Source: Oscillospiraceae bacterium (GTDB taxonomy: Bacteria > Bacillota > Clostridia > UMGS1810). Taken from it: a DNA stretch of 49,063 bases. The notes under the pieces were generated by a model. That model saw only the letters and a program-made list of their open reading frames with translations, searched no databases and had not been told where the DNA came from. Position numbers and translations under genes: made by a program. Below, piece after piece: positions 1 through 8,348 of this stretch. Numbering within the stretch: the first letter of the stretch is position 1; each line of letters begins with the position of its first letter. The stretch lies in the NCBI GenBank assembly GCA_015068705.1, contig SVJZ01000013.1, positions 1-49,063 of the forward strand, given 5' to 3'.

Positions 1-845
1 TTGCGGCGGTGATAATCCACCACCTCGGCAACGCACAAAAACGCGCCGTTTTCATCATACACACGATAATTTCCCTTGGGCACATGAACGGTGGAAGGTG
101 CACCGTTTCCAAGGCGCGTGGCAATTTCTTCATTGGCGGTAAACGCCGGATATGCCGCAAACAGTTCATCCACCGGCACCAGCAGTTGCTCTGCCCTTCC
201 CTGCTCCATCGCCTGTTCCAGCTCTTTCAGGGTGACCGCCTGTTCCAGTGTAAATCCGGATGCACGGGTACGGGTGAGCGCACTCATGCAACCGCCGCAA
301 CCGAGCAGTTGCCCCAAATCGTGACAAATGGTGCGGATGTAAGTGCCCTTGGAGCAACGCACCTGCAGGGTAAATTCGTCCCCCGAAACTTCCGAAACCG
401 CAATATGTTCGATGGTTACTCTGCGGGGCTTTCTCTCCACCTCTTTGCCTGCACGGGCGTATTCATAGAGTTTTTTCCCGTCGATTTTTACCGCCGAATA
501 CATGGGCGGAATCTGGTCGATTTCTCCCAGAAAGGTCTGTGCGGCGGCGCGGATTTGCTCTTCCGACACCGTGACGGGATGGCGCTCCAGCACCGTGCCG
601 GTGATATCCTGCGTATCGGTAACCATGCCCAGTTTCACACGGGCAATATATTCTTTATCTGCATCGGTGAGCATATCCGCCGCCTTGGTGGCAGTGCCCA
701 CGCACACCGGCAAAACCCCTTCGGCGTCCGGGTCGAGGGTGCCGGTATGTCCCACTTTTTTGGTATGTAAAATACCTCGCATCACTGCAACAACGTCGTG
801 CGAGGTATAGCCTTTTTCTTTTCGGATAATGAAAATGCCGTTCAT
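1..845 (-). CDS. truB: tRNA pseudouridine(55) synthase TruB (3' end cut by window)
   Basis: TruB converts U55 in the T-loop of most tRNAs to pseudouridine; it is cytoplasmic. The minus frame opens at an ATG (845-843) preceded by AAAAAGGA and reads MNGIFIIRKEKGYTSHDVV. The catalytic block is clear: VGHTGTLDPDAEGVLPVCVG holds the nucleophilic Asp, followed by KEYIARVKLG and RCSKGTYIRTICHDLG. The C-terminal PUA-like part (KGNYRVYDENGAFLCVAEVV) is still open at base 1, so only some 10-20 residues should be missing of a roughly 290-300 residue family member. It is the last visible gene of the rimP-nusA-infB operon, 71 nt after nrnA, its usual place in Firmicutes. The identification is firm; only the C-terminus is unseen. 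Confidence 0.95.
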   Translation of the reverse strand, partial: MNGIFIIRKEKGYTSHDVVAVMRGILHTKKVGHTGTLDPDAEGVLPVCVGTATKAADMLTDADKEYIARVKLGMVTDTQDITGTVLERHPVTVSEEQIRAAAQTFLGEIDQIPPMYSAVKIDGKKLYEYARAGKEVERKPRRVTIEHIAVSEVSGDEFTLQVRCSKGTYIRTICHDLGQLLGCGGCMSALTRTRASGFTLEQAVTLKELEQAMEQGRAEQLLVPVDELFAAYPAFTANEEIATRLGNGAPSTVHVPKGNYRVYDENGAFLCVAEVVDYHRR

Positions 846-916
846 GGTATTTGGTTCCTTTTTATGATAATTGTAGGGAATGGCCGATGTAGCATTTCGT
901 AAATGCAGGACAAATG

Positions 917-1870
917 TCATACCCTTTTTGCAATTTCTGCAAGCAACTGCTCCACTGCCTGCTGACGGGTGCCCGAAATGGTTGCCCCCGCCGCGCGCTT
1001 ATGACCGCCGCCACCAAACAACGCCGCAATCTCCGACACATCCACGCAATGGTTGGAGCGCAGGCTCACCTTGATTTCACCGGGGGTACGTTCCTTACAG
1101 AAAATGCCCACCTCTGCCCCCTCTACATTGCGAGGCATGGAGGAGAGAAAATCCACATCTTCAAAGCCCATACCGTTTTCCTGCAAAAAAGCAGTGCTGA
1201 CAAAAGTAACCGCCACCCTGCCGTCCATATATACCGAAAGGTTTTTCACCGCCTCAGCGTGTGCCTTTAGCTGACGAAGGGTAAGGGTGTCGAACAGGCG
1301 CTGGGACATGTCTGCCACATCAACCCCTGCTGCAATCAATTCCGCCGCAATCCGATGGGTGCGAGGGGTGGTGTTGGAAAACTTGAAGTTGCCGGTATCG
1401 GTACAAATCGCCGTATACAGGCAATCCCGTTCAAACGGGGTAAGGGGTACCCCAAGGCAATCGGTGAGCAGCGAAAAAATAATCTCGCCGGTTGCCGCTG
1501 CCTGTGGTTCCACAAAGGACAAATCACCATAGCCCGGATTGGTGCCATGATGATCCATGCAACAGGTAAATGGCGCGCCATCAAAGCATGCCTTGTCACT
1601 CATGCGGTCGGGGTCGGCGCAATCCACCGCCACAGCACAAGCCGGTTTCCACCCGTTTGGCGCACAAAAACCCTCATCCCACAAAAACGCGATATTTTGT
1701 GGGATGGGGTCTGTCGTTACCACATATGCCTTTTTGCCCATATTTCGCAGTGCAGAGCACAGTGCCAATGCCGAGCCGAGGCAATCCCCGTCCGGGTTGA
1801 CGTGCGGAAAAATGGCAAAATTATCTTTGGAAAGCAGTGCTTGTGCAATTTGCTTTAACATCACTGTCAC
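917..1870 (-). CDS. nrnA: DHH-family oligoribonuclease / pAp phosphatase NrnA
   Basis: A 317-residue DHH/DHHA1 phosphoesterase. Family members degrade 2-5 nt RNAs (nanoRNA) and dephosphorylate 3'-phosphoadenosine 5'-phosphate. Visible motifs are HVNPDGDCLGSA (metal-binding DxD), AVDCADPDR, the DHH box in MDHHGTNPGYGD, and TDTGNFKFSNT. The C-terminal DHHA1 substrate-binding motif is GGGGHKRAAG. Its start overlaps the rbfA stop by 4 nt (ATGA at 1867-1870), so it should be translationally coupled. The family function is established; activity on both substrates in this organism is inferred. Confidence 0.93.
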   Translation of the reverse strand: MTVMLKQIAQALLSKDNFAIFPHVNPDGDCLGSALALCSALRNMGKKAYVVTTDPIPQNIAFLWDEGFCAPNGWKPACAVAVDCADPDRMSDKACFDGAPFTCCMDHHGTNPGYGDLSFVEPQAAATGEIIFSLLTDCLGVPLTPFERDCLYTAICTDTGNFKFSNTTPRTHRIAAELIAAGVDVADMSQRLFDTLTLRQLKAHAEAVKNLSVYMDGRVAVTFVSTAFLQENGMGFEDVDFLSSMPRNVEGAEVGIFCKERTPGEIKVSLRSNHCVDVSEIAALFGGGGHKRAAGATISGTRQQAVEQLLAEIAKRV

Positions 1871-2217
1871 TCCCTGTTATTGAGCTGATGGAGAAGCTGG
1901 TCGATGCGCATACCATAATCCACAGAATTGTCCAGAACAAAGGTAAACTGCGGTGTGATGCGCAAATCCAGACGCTCGGATATCTCGTGGCGGACAAACC
2001 CTGCCGCCGATTTGAGTGCCGCAAGCACAGCCTGTTTTTCGGCATCCTCACCCATCACGCTTACATGCGCTTTGGCATACTTTAGGTCGGGGGTTACGTC
2101 CACCGCAACCACCGAAATCATATTTTTCTTTAAACGGGGGTCTTTGAGCTCCCGGATAATACCCGAAAGCTCACGTTTGACCTCCTCGCAAATCCGTTCG
2201 ATACGTTTTGCAGCCAT
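1867..2217 (-). CDS. rbfA: Ribosome-binding factor A
   Basis: RbfA is a small KH-like protein that binds the 30S subunit during late maturation, near the 16S 5' helix. The 116-residue product begins MAAKRIERICEEVKRELS and has the family core RLKKNMISVVAVDVTPDLKYAKAHVSV plus the closing region RITPQFTFVLDNSVDYGMRID (both described here by position, about residues 28-55 and 88-108). Length is normal. It lies 5 nt downstream of infB and overlaps nrnA by 4 nt, which is the standard order infB-rbfA-nrnA-truB. Confidence 0.96.
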   Translation of the reverse strand: MAAKRIERICEEVKRELSGIIRELKDPRLKKNMISVVAVDVTPDLKYAKAHVSVMGEDAEKQAVLAALKSAAGFVRHEISERLDLRITPQFTFVLDNSVDYGMRIDQLLHQLNNRE

Positions 2218-2222
2218 AATAA

Positions 2223-4634
2223 TTACTCCTTGATTTCTTCCATTACAAATGCCTCAATGATATCTCCCTCTTTGAGGTCATTATAGCCCTCGATACCCAT
2301 GCCACATTCGTAACCGCTTGCAACTTCTTTGGCATCGTCCTTAAAACGTTTGAGGCTGGCAAGCACGCCCTCGTGAATAACAATACCGTCACGCACAATA
2401 CGCACCTGTGCATTACGCTGAATTTTGCCGTCCTGCACATAGCAACCGCCGATGGTGCCGACACCGCTGACCTTGAAGGTGGTGCGGATTTCAGCATGAC
2501 CGAGCACAACCTCTTTGAATTTGGGATCAAGCATACCCTTCATTGCTGCCTCGATTTCGTCGATCGCATCATAGATGACACGATACAGACGCATATCCAC
2601 ACTATTGCGTTCTGCCGAAGCCAATGCGCCCGAATCGGGACGTACGTTAAAGCCAACAATGATTGCACCCGATGCGGATGCCAGCATAACGTCAGATTCG
2701 GTGATACCGCCCACACCACCGTGGATGCAGGTAACACGCACTTCTTCGTTGCTGAGTTTTTCCAGACTTTGACGTACCGCCTCAACCGAGCCGTTTACGT
2801 CTGCCTTGATTACAATGGGCAGTTCTTTCATTTCGCCCTCTTTAATCTGATCAAACAGCGCATCCAGCGACACCGGACGGCGGCTCTGGTTCTGCTCCTG
2901 CTTGAGTTTGAATTTACGTTTTTCTACTACTTCTTTTGCCTTGCGTTCGTCATCTACCGCATAGACCAGGTCACCGCCCTCAGGCACTTCGGACAGACCG
3001 ATAATCTCTACCGGCACCGACGGACCTGCCTTTTTCACTGCCGCGCCACGGTCATCCACCATGGCACGCACTCTGCCCACCGCAGTGCCGGCAACCACAT
3101 AATCGCCCACACGCAGGGTACCATTTTGCACCAGTACGGTTGCAACCGGGCCACGTCCTTTATCCAGCTGTGCCTCAATAACCGTACCCTTACCACGGCG
3201 GTCGGGGTTGGCTTTGAGTTCTTTCATTTCTGCAACCAGGGTAACCATTTCCAGCAGGCTATCAATATTCTGATTGAACTTTGCTGAAATGGGCACGCAG
3301 ATGGTGTCGCCGCCCCATTCCTCAGGAACCAGACCATATTCGGTGAGCTCCTGCTTGATGCGGTCGGGGTTTGCGCCTTCTTTATCAATCTTGTTGATGG
3401 CAACCACGATGGTAACATCTGCCGCCTTGGCGTGGTTGATTGCCTCAACCGTCTGGGGCATGATGCCGTCGTCTGCCGCTACCACCAGAATGGCAACATC
3501 GGTCACCTGTGCACCACGCATACGCATGGCGGTAAACGCCTCGTGACCGGGGGTGTCCAGGAAGGTGATTTTCTTATCGTGAATACGCACACGGTATGCA
3601 CCAATGTGCTGGGTAATACCGCCTGCCTCGGAGGCAATGACGTTGGTATTACGGATGGCGTCGAGCAGAGAAGTTTTACCATGGTCAACGTGACCCATAA
3701 CCACAACCACCGGGCTACGGGGACGCAGGCTCTCGGGTGCATCCTCCACATCATTAAACAGTTTATCCTCTTCAGACACTACCACCAGTTTGCTTACGGT
3801 AAAGCCCAAATCCTCGCCGATGAGTGCAGCGGTATCAAAATCAATATTTTGCGAAACCGATGCCATGATGCCCAGTTCAAACAGTTTTTTCACAACAGTT
3901 GCAGCAGGGATTCCCATCATGGATGCAAACTCGCCCACTGCGATTTCATCCGGAACCTCCACATGGGTGATTTTGGGTTTGGCAGGTGCTTCCTTCTGCT
4001 TGGGCGCATTTGCCTTGCCCTTTTCAGCAGGCGCATTACCCTGCTTTTTTCCCTGAACGGGTGCACCCTGTTTTTTACCCTGCTGGCGGTCATCCTTACC
4101 GGGACGGTTTTTGCGCTGACCATCTTTATCCTGCTGCTTGCCGCCCTGCTCAGGTGTACCCTGCTTTTTACCCTGTTGCTGGGGTTGCTGTGCAGGGCCT
4201 TTCTTTATCTTCTGTTTTTTGAGAGTCCGTGCATCCTGCTCGTCATCCATATTGACCAGTTGCTCGAGTTTTTCGGTGTCCAGTTTGTCGAGGTCTACCA
4301 CATTCTGACGGGTATCCACCACACGGCGGTTATCCTCCTTGACAATCTCCACCGGTCCTGCGGGAATTTCCACCTCTGCCACAGGGGTTTCTTTCTTTTT
4401 CTCCTCTTTGGCAGGTGCATCGTCCGGTCCGTTGATCAGTGCAAAAATCTCCTCGATGGATTTGGTCTGATCATACTTGCCCAGATAGAGTGAATAAATA
4501 ACATCCATCTCCTCCGGTTCTAATGTTCCCATATGATTTTTGATCTCGATGCCGTACTCCAGCAGTTCGTCAAGCATTACCTTGCTCGACGCCTCCAAAT
4601 CTTTTGCGATTTCATATACTCTGGGTTTTGACAT
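2223..4634 (-). CDS. infB: Translation initiation factor IF-2
   Basis: GTPase that places initiator fMet-tRNA in the 30S P site and promotes subunit joining. The frame can be opened at a GTG (4646), but that codon lies inside the Shine-Dalgarno sequence GGAGGTGAG. The ATG at 4634, about 8 nt after it, is therefore the start, giving 803 residues. Order: short helical N-terminal module ([16 protein letters not shown]), a hydrophilic Q/K/G-rich linker at about 135-225 with repeated QGKKQG units, a second N-module near 230-280, then the G domain with [15 protein letters not shown] (G1, about residue 312), DTPGHEAF (G3) and NKID (G4). Domains II-IV finish with [19 protein letters not shown]. The upstream neighbour ylxQ ends 4 nt away. 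Confidence 0.98.
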   Translation of the reverse strand: MSKPRVYEIAKDLEASSKVMLDELLEYGIEIKNHMGTLEPEEMDVIYSLYLGKYDQTKSIEEIFALINGPDDAPAKEEKKKETPVAEVEIPAGPVEIVKEDNRRVVDTRQNVVDLDKLDTEKLEQLVNMDDEQDARTLKKQKIKKGPAQQPQQQGKKQGTPEQGGKQQDKDGQRKNRPGKDDRQQGKKQGAPVQGKKQGNAPAEKGKANAPKQKEAPAKPKITHVEVPDEIAVGEFASMMGIPAATVVKKLFELGIMASVSQNIDFDTAALIGEDLGFTVSKLVVVSEEDKLFNDVEDAPESLRPRSPVVVVMGHVDHGKTSLLDAIRNTNVIASEAGGITQHIGAYRVRIHDKKITFLDTPGHEAFTAMRMRGAQVTDVAILVVAADDGIMPQTVEAINHAKAADVTIVVAINKIDKEGANPDRIKQELTEYGLVPEEWGGDTICVPISAKFNQNIDSLLEMVTLVAEMKELKANPDRRGKGTVIEAQLDKGRGPVATVLVQNGTLRVGDYVVAGTAVGRVRAMVDDRGAAVKKAGPSVPVEIIGLSEVPEGGDLVYAVDDERKAKEVVEKRKFKLKQEQNQSRRPVSLDALFDQIKEGEMKELPIVIKADVNGSVEAVRQSLEKLSNEEVRVTCIHGGVGGITESDVMLASASGAIIVGFNVRPDSGALASAERNSVDMRLYRVIYDAIDEIEAAMKGMLDPKFKEVVLGHAEIRTTFKVSGVGTIGGCYVQDGKIQRNAQVRIVRDGIVIHEGVLASLKRFKDDAKEVASGYECGMGIEGYNDLKEGDIIEAFVMEEIKE

Positions 4635-4638
4635 AAGT

Positions 4639-4938
4639 TCACTCACCTCCGTTAATATTTGCCTGGATGCGTTTTTCTATTCCTTCTGCAAAGCCTTTAT
4701 CCAAGACCGAAACCACCGCCGCCACTTTTAATCCAAGTGCTCTGCCGAGGGTTTCCTTATCTGCATAGGTCAAAAGGGGTACGCCATAGTAATTGCAACT
4801 GTTTTCGATGCTCTTTCTGGTGTTTGGTCCAGCGTCGCCGGCAAGCAATACCAACCGGCACTCGCCGCTGCGGATTCGCTCCTTACAGTAATCTTCTCCT
4901 GCCGCCGCCTTCCTTGCCCGTTTGGCAAGACCAATCAT
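4639..4938 (-). CDS. ylxQ: L7Ae/L30e-like ribosomal protein YlxQ
   Basis: A small RNA-binding protein of the L7Ae/YbxF/YlxQ family, which recognises kink-turns; YlxQ is usually encoded between ylxR and infB, as here. From the ATG at 4938 the product has 99 residues ([18 protein letters not shown]...). Typical motifs are [12 protein letters not shown] and [19 protein letters not shown]. The start is doubtful. The only good Shine-Dalgarno (GGAGG, 4969-4965) is 26 nt from this ATG but 8 nt from an in-frame ATA at 4956-4954. Reading from that ATA adds IDKVLG, which fits the usual family N-terminus. A non-canonical ATA start would give 105 residues and an end at 4956. Confidence 0.9.
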   Translation of the reverse strand: MIGLAKRARKAAAGEDYCKERIRSGECRLVLLAGDAGPNTRKSIENSCNYYGVPLLTYADKETLGRALGLKVAAVVSVLDKGFAEGIEKRIQANINGGE

Positions 4939-4976
4939 TCCCAGTACCTTATCTATGGTGGTTCCCTCCGTTTACT

Positions 4977-5237
4977 TTATTTTTCAATCTGTGCGATGAT
5001 TTCATCATACACCGCATCTTCTACTGATGTGCGAAGTACACGGGACAGACGTTTTTTCTTGCGTGCCGCCTCTACGCATGATTGCTTGGCACACAGATAT
5101 GCGCCCCGTCCGGGTGCATTTCCCTCTGCGTCTATCATTACCGCCCCTGTCGAAGTGCGTACCACACGCACCAACTCGCTCTTATCAAGACGGGTCATAC
5201 AACCGCAACAGCAACGGGTTCTCGCCGGCCGCCGCAT
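4977..5237 (-). CDS. ylxR: YlxR family RNA-binding protein (DUF448)
   Basis: An 86-residue YlxR/DUF448 protein, a small basic family encoded between nusA and ylxQ in Firmicutes and thought to bind RNA. It begins MRRPARTRCCCGCM, matching the family N-terminus RxCxxCR..K.EL, followed by LVRVVRTSTGAVMIDAEGN and the signature GRGAYLCAKQSCVEAA. Its ATG overlaps the nusA stop by one base (TGATG, 5239-5235), suggesting coupling. The exact biochemical role is not settled; reports on homologues link it to RNase P and to nucleoid-associated regulation. The family assignment is firm. Confidence 0.93.
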   Translation of the reverse strand: MRRPARTRCCCGCMTRLDKSELVRVVRTSTGAVMIDAEGNAPGRGAYLCAKQSCVEAARKKKRLSRVLRTSVEDAVYDEIIAQIEK

Positions 5238-6277
5238 CAGTTTTCGGGTGCACGGTCGGGCTTGATATCAATCTTATAGCCTGTCAGCCGTGCTGCAAGG
5301 CGCGCATTCTGCCCCTCTTTGCCGATTGCCAGAGAAAGCTGTGCATACGGCACAATGACACTCGCCATGCGTTTTTCCTCGTCCACGGTGATATCCACCA
5401 CCTCGGCAGGGTTAAGCGCATTCTTGATGAAAGTAGCCGGGTCATCGCTAAAGCACACAATATCAATCTTTTCGCCGCGCAGTTCGTCCACCACATTCTG
5501 CACACGCAGACCGCGGTTGCCGATGCAAGCACCAATGGGGTCAACACTTGCGTCATTGCTGATGACCGCTACCTTGGTGCGGCTACCCGGCTCACGGGCA
5601 ATACTACGGATTTCCACCACGCCCTGGGCGATTTCGGGAATTTCCTGCTCGAATAATTTGCTTACCAATGCCGGACGGGTACGGGAAACGGTAACCTGCG
5701 GACCCTTGGTGGTATTTCTTACCTCGGTAACAAACACTTTGAGCCGCTGATGAAATGCATACCGTTCGGTGGGCACCTGCTCACTCACCGGCAAAAACGC
5801 CTCGGTGCGTCCCACATCCAGATAGATGTTTTTCTTTTCCACCCGCTCAATCACGCCGTCCAGCATCTCGTGATCCTTTGCGGAAAATTCTTCGTAAACC
5901 TGTCCACGTTCTGCCTCGCGGATGCGCTGCATTACCACCTGCTTGGCGGTCTGTGCAGCAATTCTTCCAAATGCGGCAGGCGTATCCTCAATGGCTACCA
6001 CATCACCAATTTCGTATTTGCCGCTGATGGTGCGTGCCTCGTCCAGAGAAATCTGTGCCAAGGGTGTTTCCACCTCCTCCACAACCTCTTTCTGGATAAA
6101 TACCTTTACGCTTCCGGTTTCACGGTCGATATTTACCACCACATTGCTCATACTGGTATTGTAGTTTCTCTTGTATGCGGTGATGAGTGCCGCTTCGATG
6201 GTTTCAATCAGCATTTCTTTGCTGATATTCTTCTCCTTTGCGATCTCCTCGAGCGCAAGCAGAAATTCACTGTTCAT
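5237..6277 (-). CDS. nusA: Transcription termination/antitermination factor NusA
   Basis: NusA binds RNA polymerase and RNA and modulates pausing, termination and antitermination. The 346-residue product starts MNSEFLLALEEIAKEKNIS and has the N-terminal polymerase-binding domain (1-130), an S1 domain (about 135-200, HEMLDGVIERVEKKNIYLDVG) and two KH domains. KH1 has IGACIGNRGLRVQNVVDEL and KH2 has IGKEGQNARLAARLTG. As in most Firmicutes there is no extended acidic C-terminal repeat. A GGGGG Shine-Dalgarno lies 12 nt upstream; an intervening out-of-frame ATG stops after six codons and could slightly affect loading. It follows rimP by 20 nt. Confidence 0.97.
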   Translation of the reverse strand: MNSEFLLALEEIAKEKNISKEMLIETIEAALITAYKRNYNTSMSNVVVNIDRETGSVKVFIQKEVVEEVETPLAQISLDEARTISGKYEIGDVVAIEDTPAAFGRIAAQTAKQVVMQRIREAERGQVYEEFSAKDHEMLDGVIERVEKKNIYLDVGRTEAFLPVSEQVPTERYAFHQRLKVFVTEVRNTTKGPQVTVSRTRPALVSKLFEQEIPEIAQGVVEIRSIAREPGSRTKVAVISNDASVDPIGACIGNRGLRVQNVVDELRGEKIDIVCFSDDPATFIKNALNPAEVVDITVDEEKRMASVIVPYAQLSLAIGKEGQNARLAARLTGYKIDIKPDRAPEN

Positions 6278-6297
6278 TTGATTTCATATCCCCCTTT

Positions 6298-6771
6298 TTA
6301 AAATTCTACTGTAAGCCTCACATAGGCTGTATCTTTTTGTTCAATCTGTATGGTGTTGCCATCTTCTGTTTTCAGATAAATCACACCGTTTTCCAGTTTT
6401 TCCAGTACCGCGCAGATGAGTTTCAAACCATTTACCGGACGGTAGAGTTTTACATCTACCTTACTGCCTGCAAACCGTTCAAAATCTTTGTCTTTTTTGA
6501 GTGGGCGGTCCAGTCCCGGCGAGGACACTTCCAGCATATATGCCTGCTCAATGGGGTCCAACGCGTCCAGTTCGTCCGACAATGCGCGGCTGATATTTTC
6601 GCAATCGTTTAAGTCAACCCGTTCATCCCGGTCAAGTCGCTCGATATACACACGCAGAAAATAGTCCGAACCTTCCCGTACAAACTCCACATCCGCGATT
6701 TCGCAGCCGTTTTGTGCGACAATGGGAGTCGCGATTTCCTCTACTATGGTGCATACATTTTTCTTTGCCAT
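6298..6771 (-). CDS. rimP: Ribosome maturation factor RimP
   Basis: RimP assists assembly of the 30S central/5' domains. The first ATG of the frame (6798) has no ribosome site. The second ATG at 6771 has AAGGAG six nt upstream and gives the usual N-terminus MAKKNVCTIVEEIATPIV (157 residues). The family signature appears as EVSSPGLDRPLKKDKDFERF, and the C-terminal SH3-like barrel ends QKDTAYVRLTVEF. It is the first gene of the operon that runs to truB. Confidence 0.95.
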   Translation of the reverse strand: MAKKNVCTIVEEIATPIVAQNGCEIADVEFVREGSDYFLRVYIERLDRDERVDLNDCENISRALSDELDALDPIEQAYMLEVSSPGLDRPLKKDKDFERFAGSKVDVKLYRPVNGLKLICAVLEKLENGVIYLKTEDGNTIQIEQKDTAYVRLTVEF

Positions 6772-6884
6772 AATCCTCTCCTTATTCTCAAAAACCATTG
6801 TTGCGGCACGATGAGCTCAAAATAATACGAAAGAGTGGGTAAACTGCACCCACTCTAATCCTCACGCCGTTATAAACCTTAACT
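6772..6884 (-). promoter_or_regulatory. rimP operon leader with attenuator-like hairpin
   Basis: The predicted 5' leader, about 113 nt, contains a perfect 9-bp stem (ACCCACTCT at 6848-6856 with AGAGTGGGT at 6832-6840, loop 6841-6847). Read on the minus strand it is followed by TTTCGTATTATTTT. It resembles a weak intrinsic terminator placed before the ribosome site, so it could attenuate the nusA operon. No antiterminator partner was identified. Confidence 0.45.
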
Positions 6885-6890
6885 CCATGT

Positions 6891-6919
6891 AGTTTACCAT
6901 ATTTTTGGCAAGAATGCAA
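6891..6919 (-). promoter_or_regulatory. Sigma-A promoter for the rimP-truB operon
   Basis: On the minus strand, TTGCAT (6919-6914) and TAAACT (6896-6891) are separated by exactly 17 bp. Transcription would start near 6884. It is divergent from the ychF promoter. Confidence 0.75.
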
Positions 6920-6979
6920 GAGTTTTTTTCATAAATTGAAATATTTTTTCATTTTCTTCATAATTATACCGCAAAAACG

Positions 6980-7008
6980 TTGCACCCATTCGTTTTTTCG
7001 TGTATAAT
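6980..7008 (+). promoter_or_regulatory. Sigma-A promoter for ychF
   Basis: TTGCAC (6980-6985), a 17-bp spacer and a perfect TATAAT (7003-7008). Because it lies inside the longest open frame of ychF, it rules out starts upstream of about 7015. Confidence 0.85.
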
Positions 7009-7063
7009 GGTATCATCTGATGTATTTTGGATGCATCAACCGAGGAAGGGACTGGTCATACAA

Positions 7064-8161
7064 ATGAAATTAGGAATTGTAGGCTTGCCCAACGTGGGTA
7101 AGAGTACGCTATTTAACGCCATTACCAAGGCAGGTGCCGAATCGGCAAACTATCCGTTTTGCACCATCGAGCCGAATGTGGGCGTGGTGGCGGTGCCGGA
7201 CGAGCGTCTGGACAGACTGGCGGATATGTATCACCCCGTAAAAGTTACCCCTGCCGTGGTAGAATTTGTAGATATCGCAGGATTGGTAAAGGGCGCCAGC
7301 AAGGGTGAGGGCTTGGGAAACAAATTCCTCTCCCACATCCGCGAGGTGGACGCTATTGTGCATGTGGTTCGCTGCTTTGAGGATGGAAACATTGTCCATG
7401 TAGATGGCAGTGTTGACCCTGCACGCGACATTGAAACCATCAATTTTGAGTTGATTTTCGCCGACCTTGAACTGGTGGACAAGCGGATTGAGAAAAACAC
7501 CAAACTGCTCAAAACCGGCGACAAAAAATATAAGATTGAATTGGACATCCTTGCCCGCATCAAGCAGGCATTGGAAGATGGGAAAAATGTACGTTCTCTG
7601 GAATTTTCCGAGGAGGAAGCGGCATTCGTGCGTGAACTGGCACTGTTAACCAAAAAGCCCATCATCTATGCGGCAAATGTGTCGGAAGATGACATTGCCG
7701 GCGGTGCGCAGGACAACCCCTTTGTGAAAAAGGTGGAGGAGATTGCAGCAGCAGAGGGCGCAGAGGTACTCCCTGTTTCTGCACGGATCGAGGAAGAAGT
7801 GGCAGCACTGGATGCCGAAGAGGCAGCAGACTTTCTGGCAGAGTTGGGCATTGCCGAGTCGGGTCTGGACAGGCTGATTAAAAAGAGTTATCATCTGCTG
7901 GGATTGATTAGTTACCTCACCGCAGGCGAGCCGGAGGTACGGGCATGGACCATCACCCGTGGCACAAAAGCTCCCCAGGCGGCAGGAAAAATCCACACCG
8001 ATTTCGAAAAGGGATTTATCCGTGCCGAGGTGGTTGCGTACGATGACCTGATGGCGTGCGGCACCTATGCGGCAGCACGGGAAAAAGGTCTGGTACGACT
8101 GGAAGGAAAAGAGTATGTGATGAATGACGGGGACATTGTGTTGTTCCGGTTTAATGTGTAA
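7064..8161 (+). CDS. ychF: Redox-regulated ribosome-binding ATPase YchF (Obg family)
   Basis: A TRAFAC-class P-loop NTPase (365 residues) that prefers ATP and associates with ribosomes. The ATG at 7064 opens with [20 protein letters not shown], which is the exact family N-terminus. Longer starts would overlap the promoter. Motifs: GLPNVGKS (G1), [18 protein letters not shown] (G3 and following loop), and NVSE in place of NKxD (G4), the change that gives YchF its ATP preference. A coiled-coil region lies at about 130-200. The C-terminal TGS domain holds [20 protein letters not shown] and FRAEV-like residues ending in [12 protein letters not shown]. It appears to be a single-gene transcription unit; no U-rich terminator follows it. 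Confidence 0.97.
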   Translation: MKLGIVGLPNVGKSTLFNAITKAGAESANYPFCTIEPNVGVVAVPDERLDRLADMYHPVKVTPAVVEFVDIAGLVKGASKGEGLGNKFLSHIREVDAIVHVVRCFEDGNIVHVDGSVDPARDIETINFELIFADLELVDKRIEKNTKLLKTGDKKYKIELDILARIKQALEDGKNVRSLEFSEEEAAFVRELALLTKKPIIYAANVSEDDIAGGAQDNPFVKKVEEIAAAEGAEVLPVSARIEEEVAALDAEEAADFLAELGIAESGLDRLIKKSYHLLGLISYLTAGEPEVRAWTITRGTKAPQAAGKIHTDFEKGFIRAEVVAYDDLMACGTYAAAREKGLVRLEGKEYVMNDGDIVLFRFNV

Positions 8162-8175
8162 ACTCTGCTACACTT

Positions 8176-8296
8176 AATTTTGCGCCCGTCGAAGGTGGGC
8201 GCAACTTCGAAGAGTTACTGCCCCCGGCGCCTTTGGGTACTTTCGGCTACCGAAAGTACCATATCCCCGAAGCGTAGCTTCGAAGCAAAAAGCTTT
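8176..8296. repeat. Cluster of three intergenic palindromes (REP-like)
   Basis: Between ychF and purL three stems follow each other: TTGCGCCC paired with GGGCGCAA around 8179-8203; GTACTTTCGG-cta-CCGAAAGTAC, a perfect 10-bp stem around 8237-8259; and CGAAGC-gta-GCTTCG near 8269-8283. None is followed by a T run, so they are not good intrinsic terminators. Their GC-rich composition differs from nearby intergenic DNA and resembles the insert at 37874-37998. No gene is seen in 8162-8348. Confidence 0.5.
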
Positions 8297-8348
8297 TATG
8301 GCTTAAGGATTTTACGCAGTAATGAGATAAATAAAAGGAGGTACCATT

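Noticed and set aside
8162-8348. Purine riboswitch before purL
   Set aside because: The three stems do not form the three-way junction with conserved loop sequences of a purine aptamer, and no terminator or sequestered ribosome site follows.
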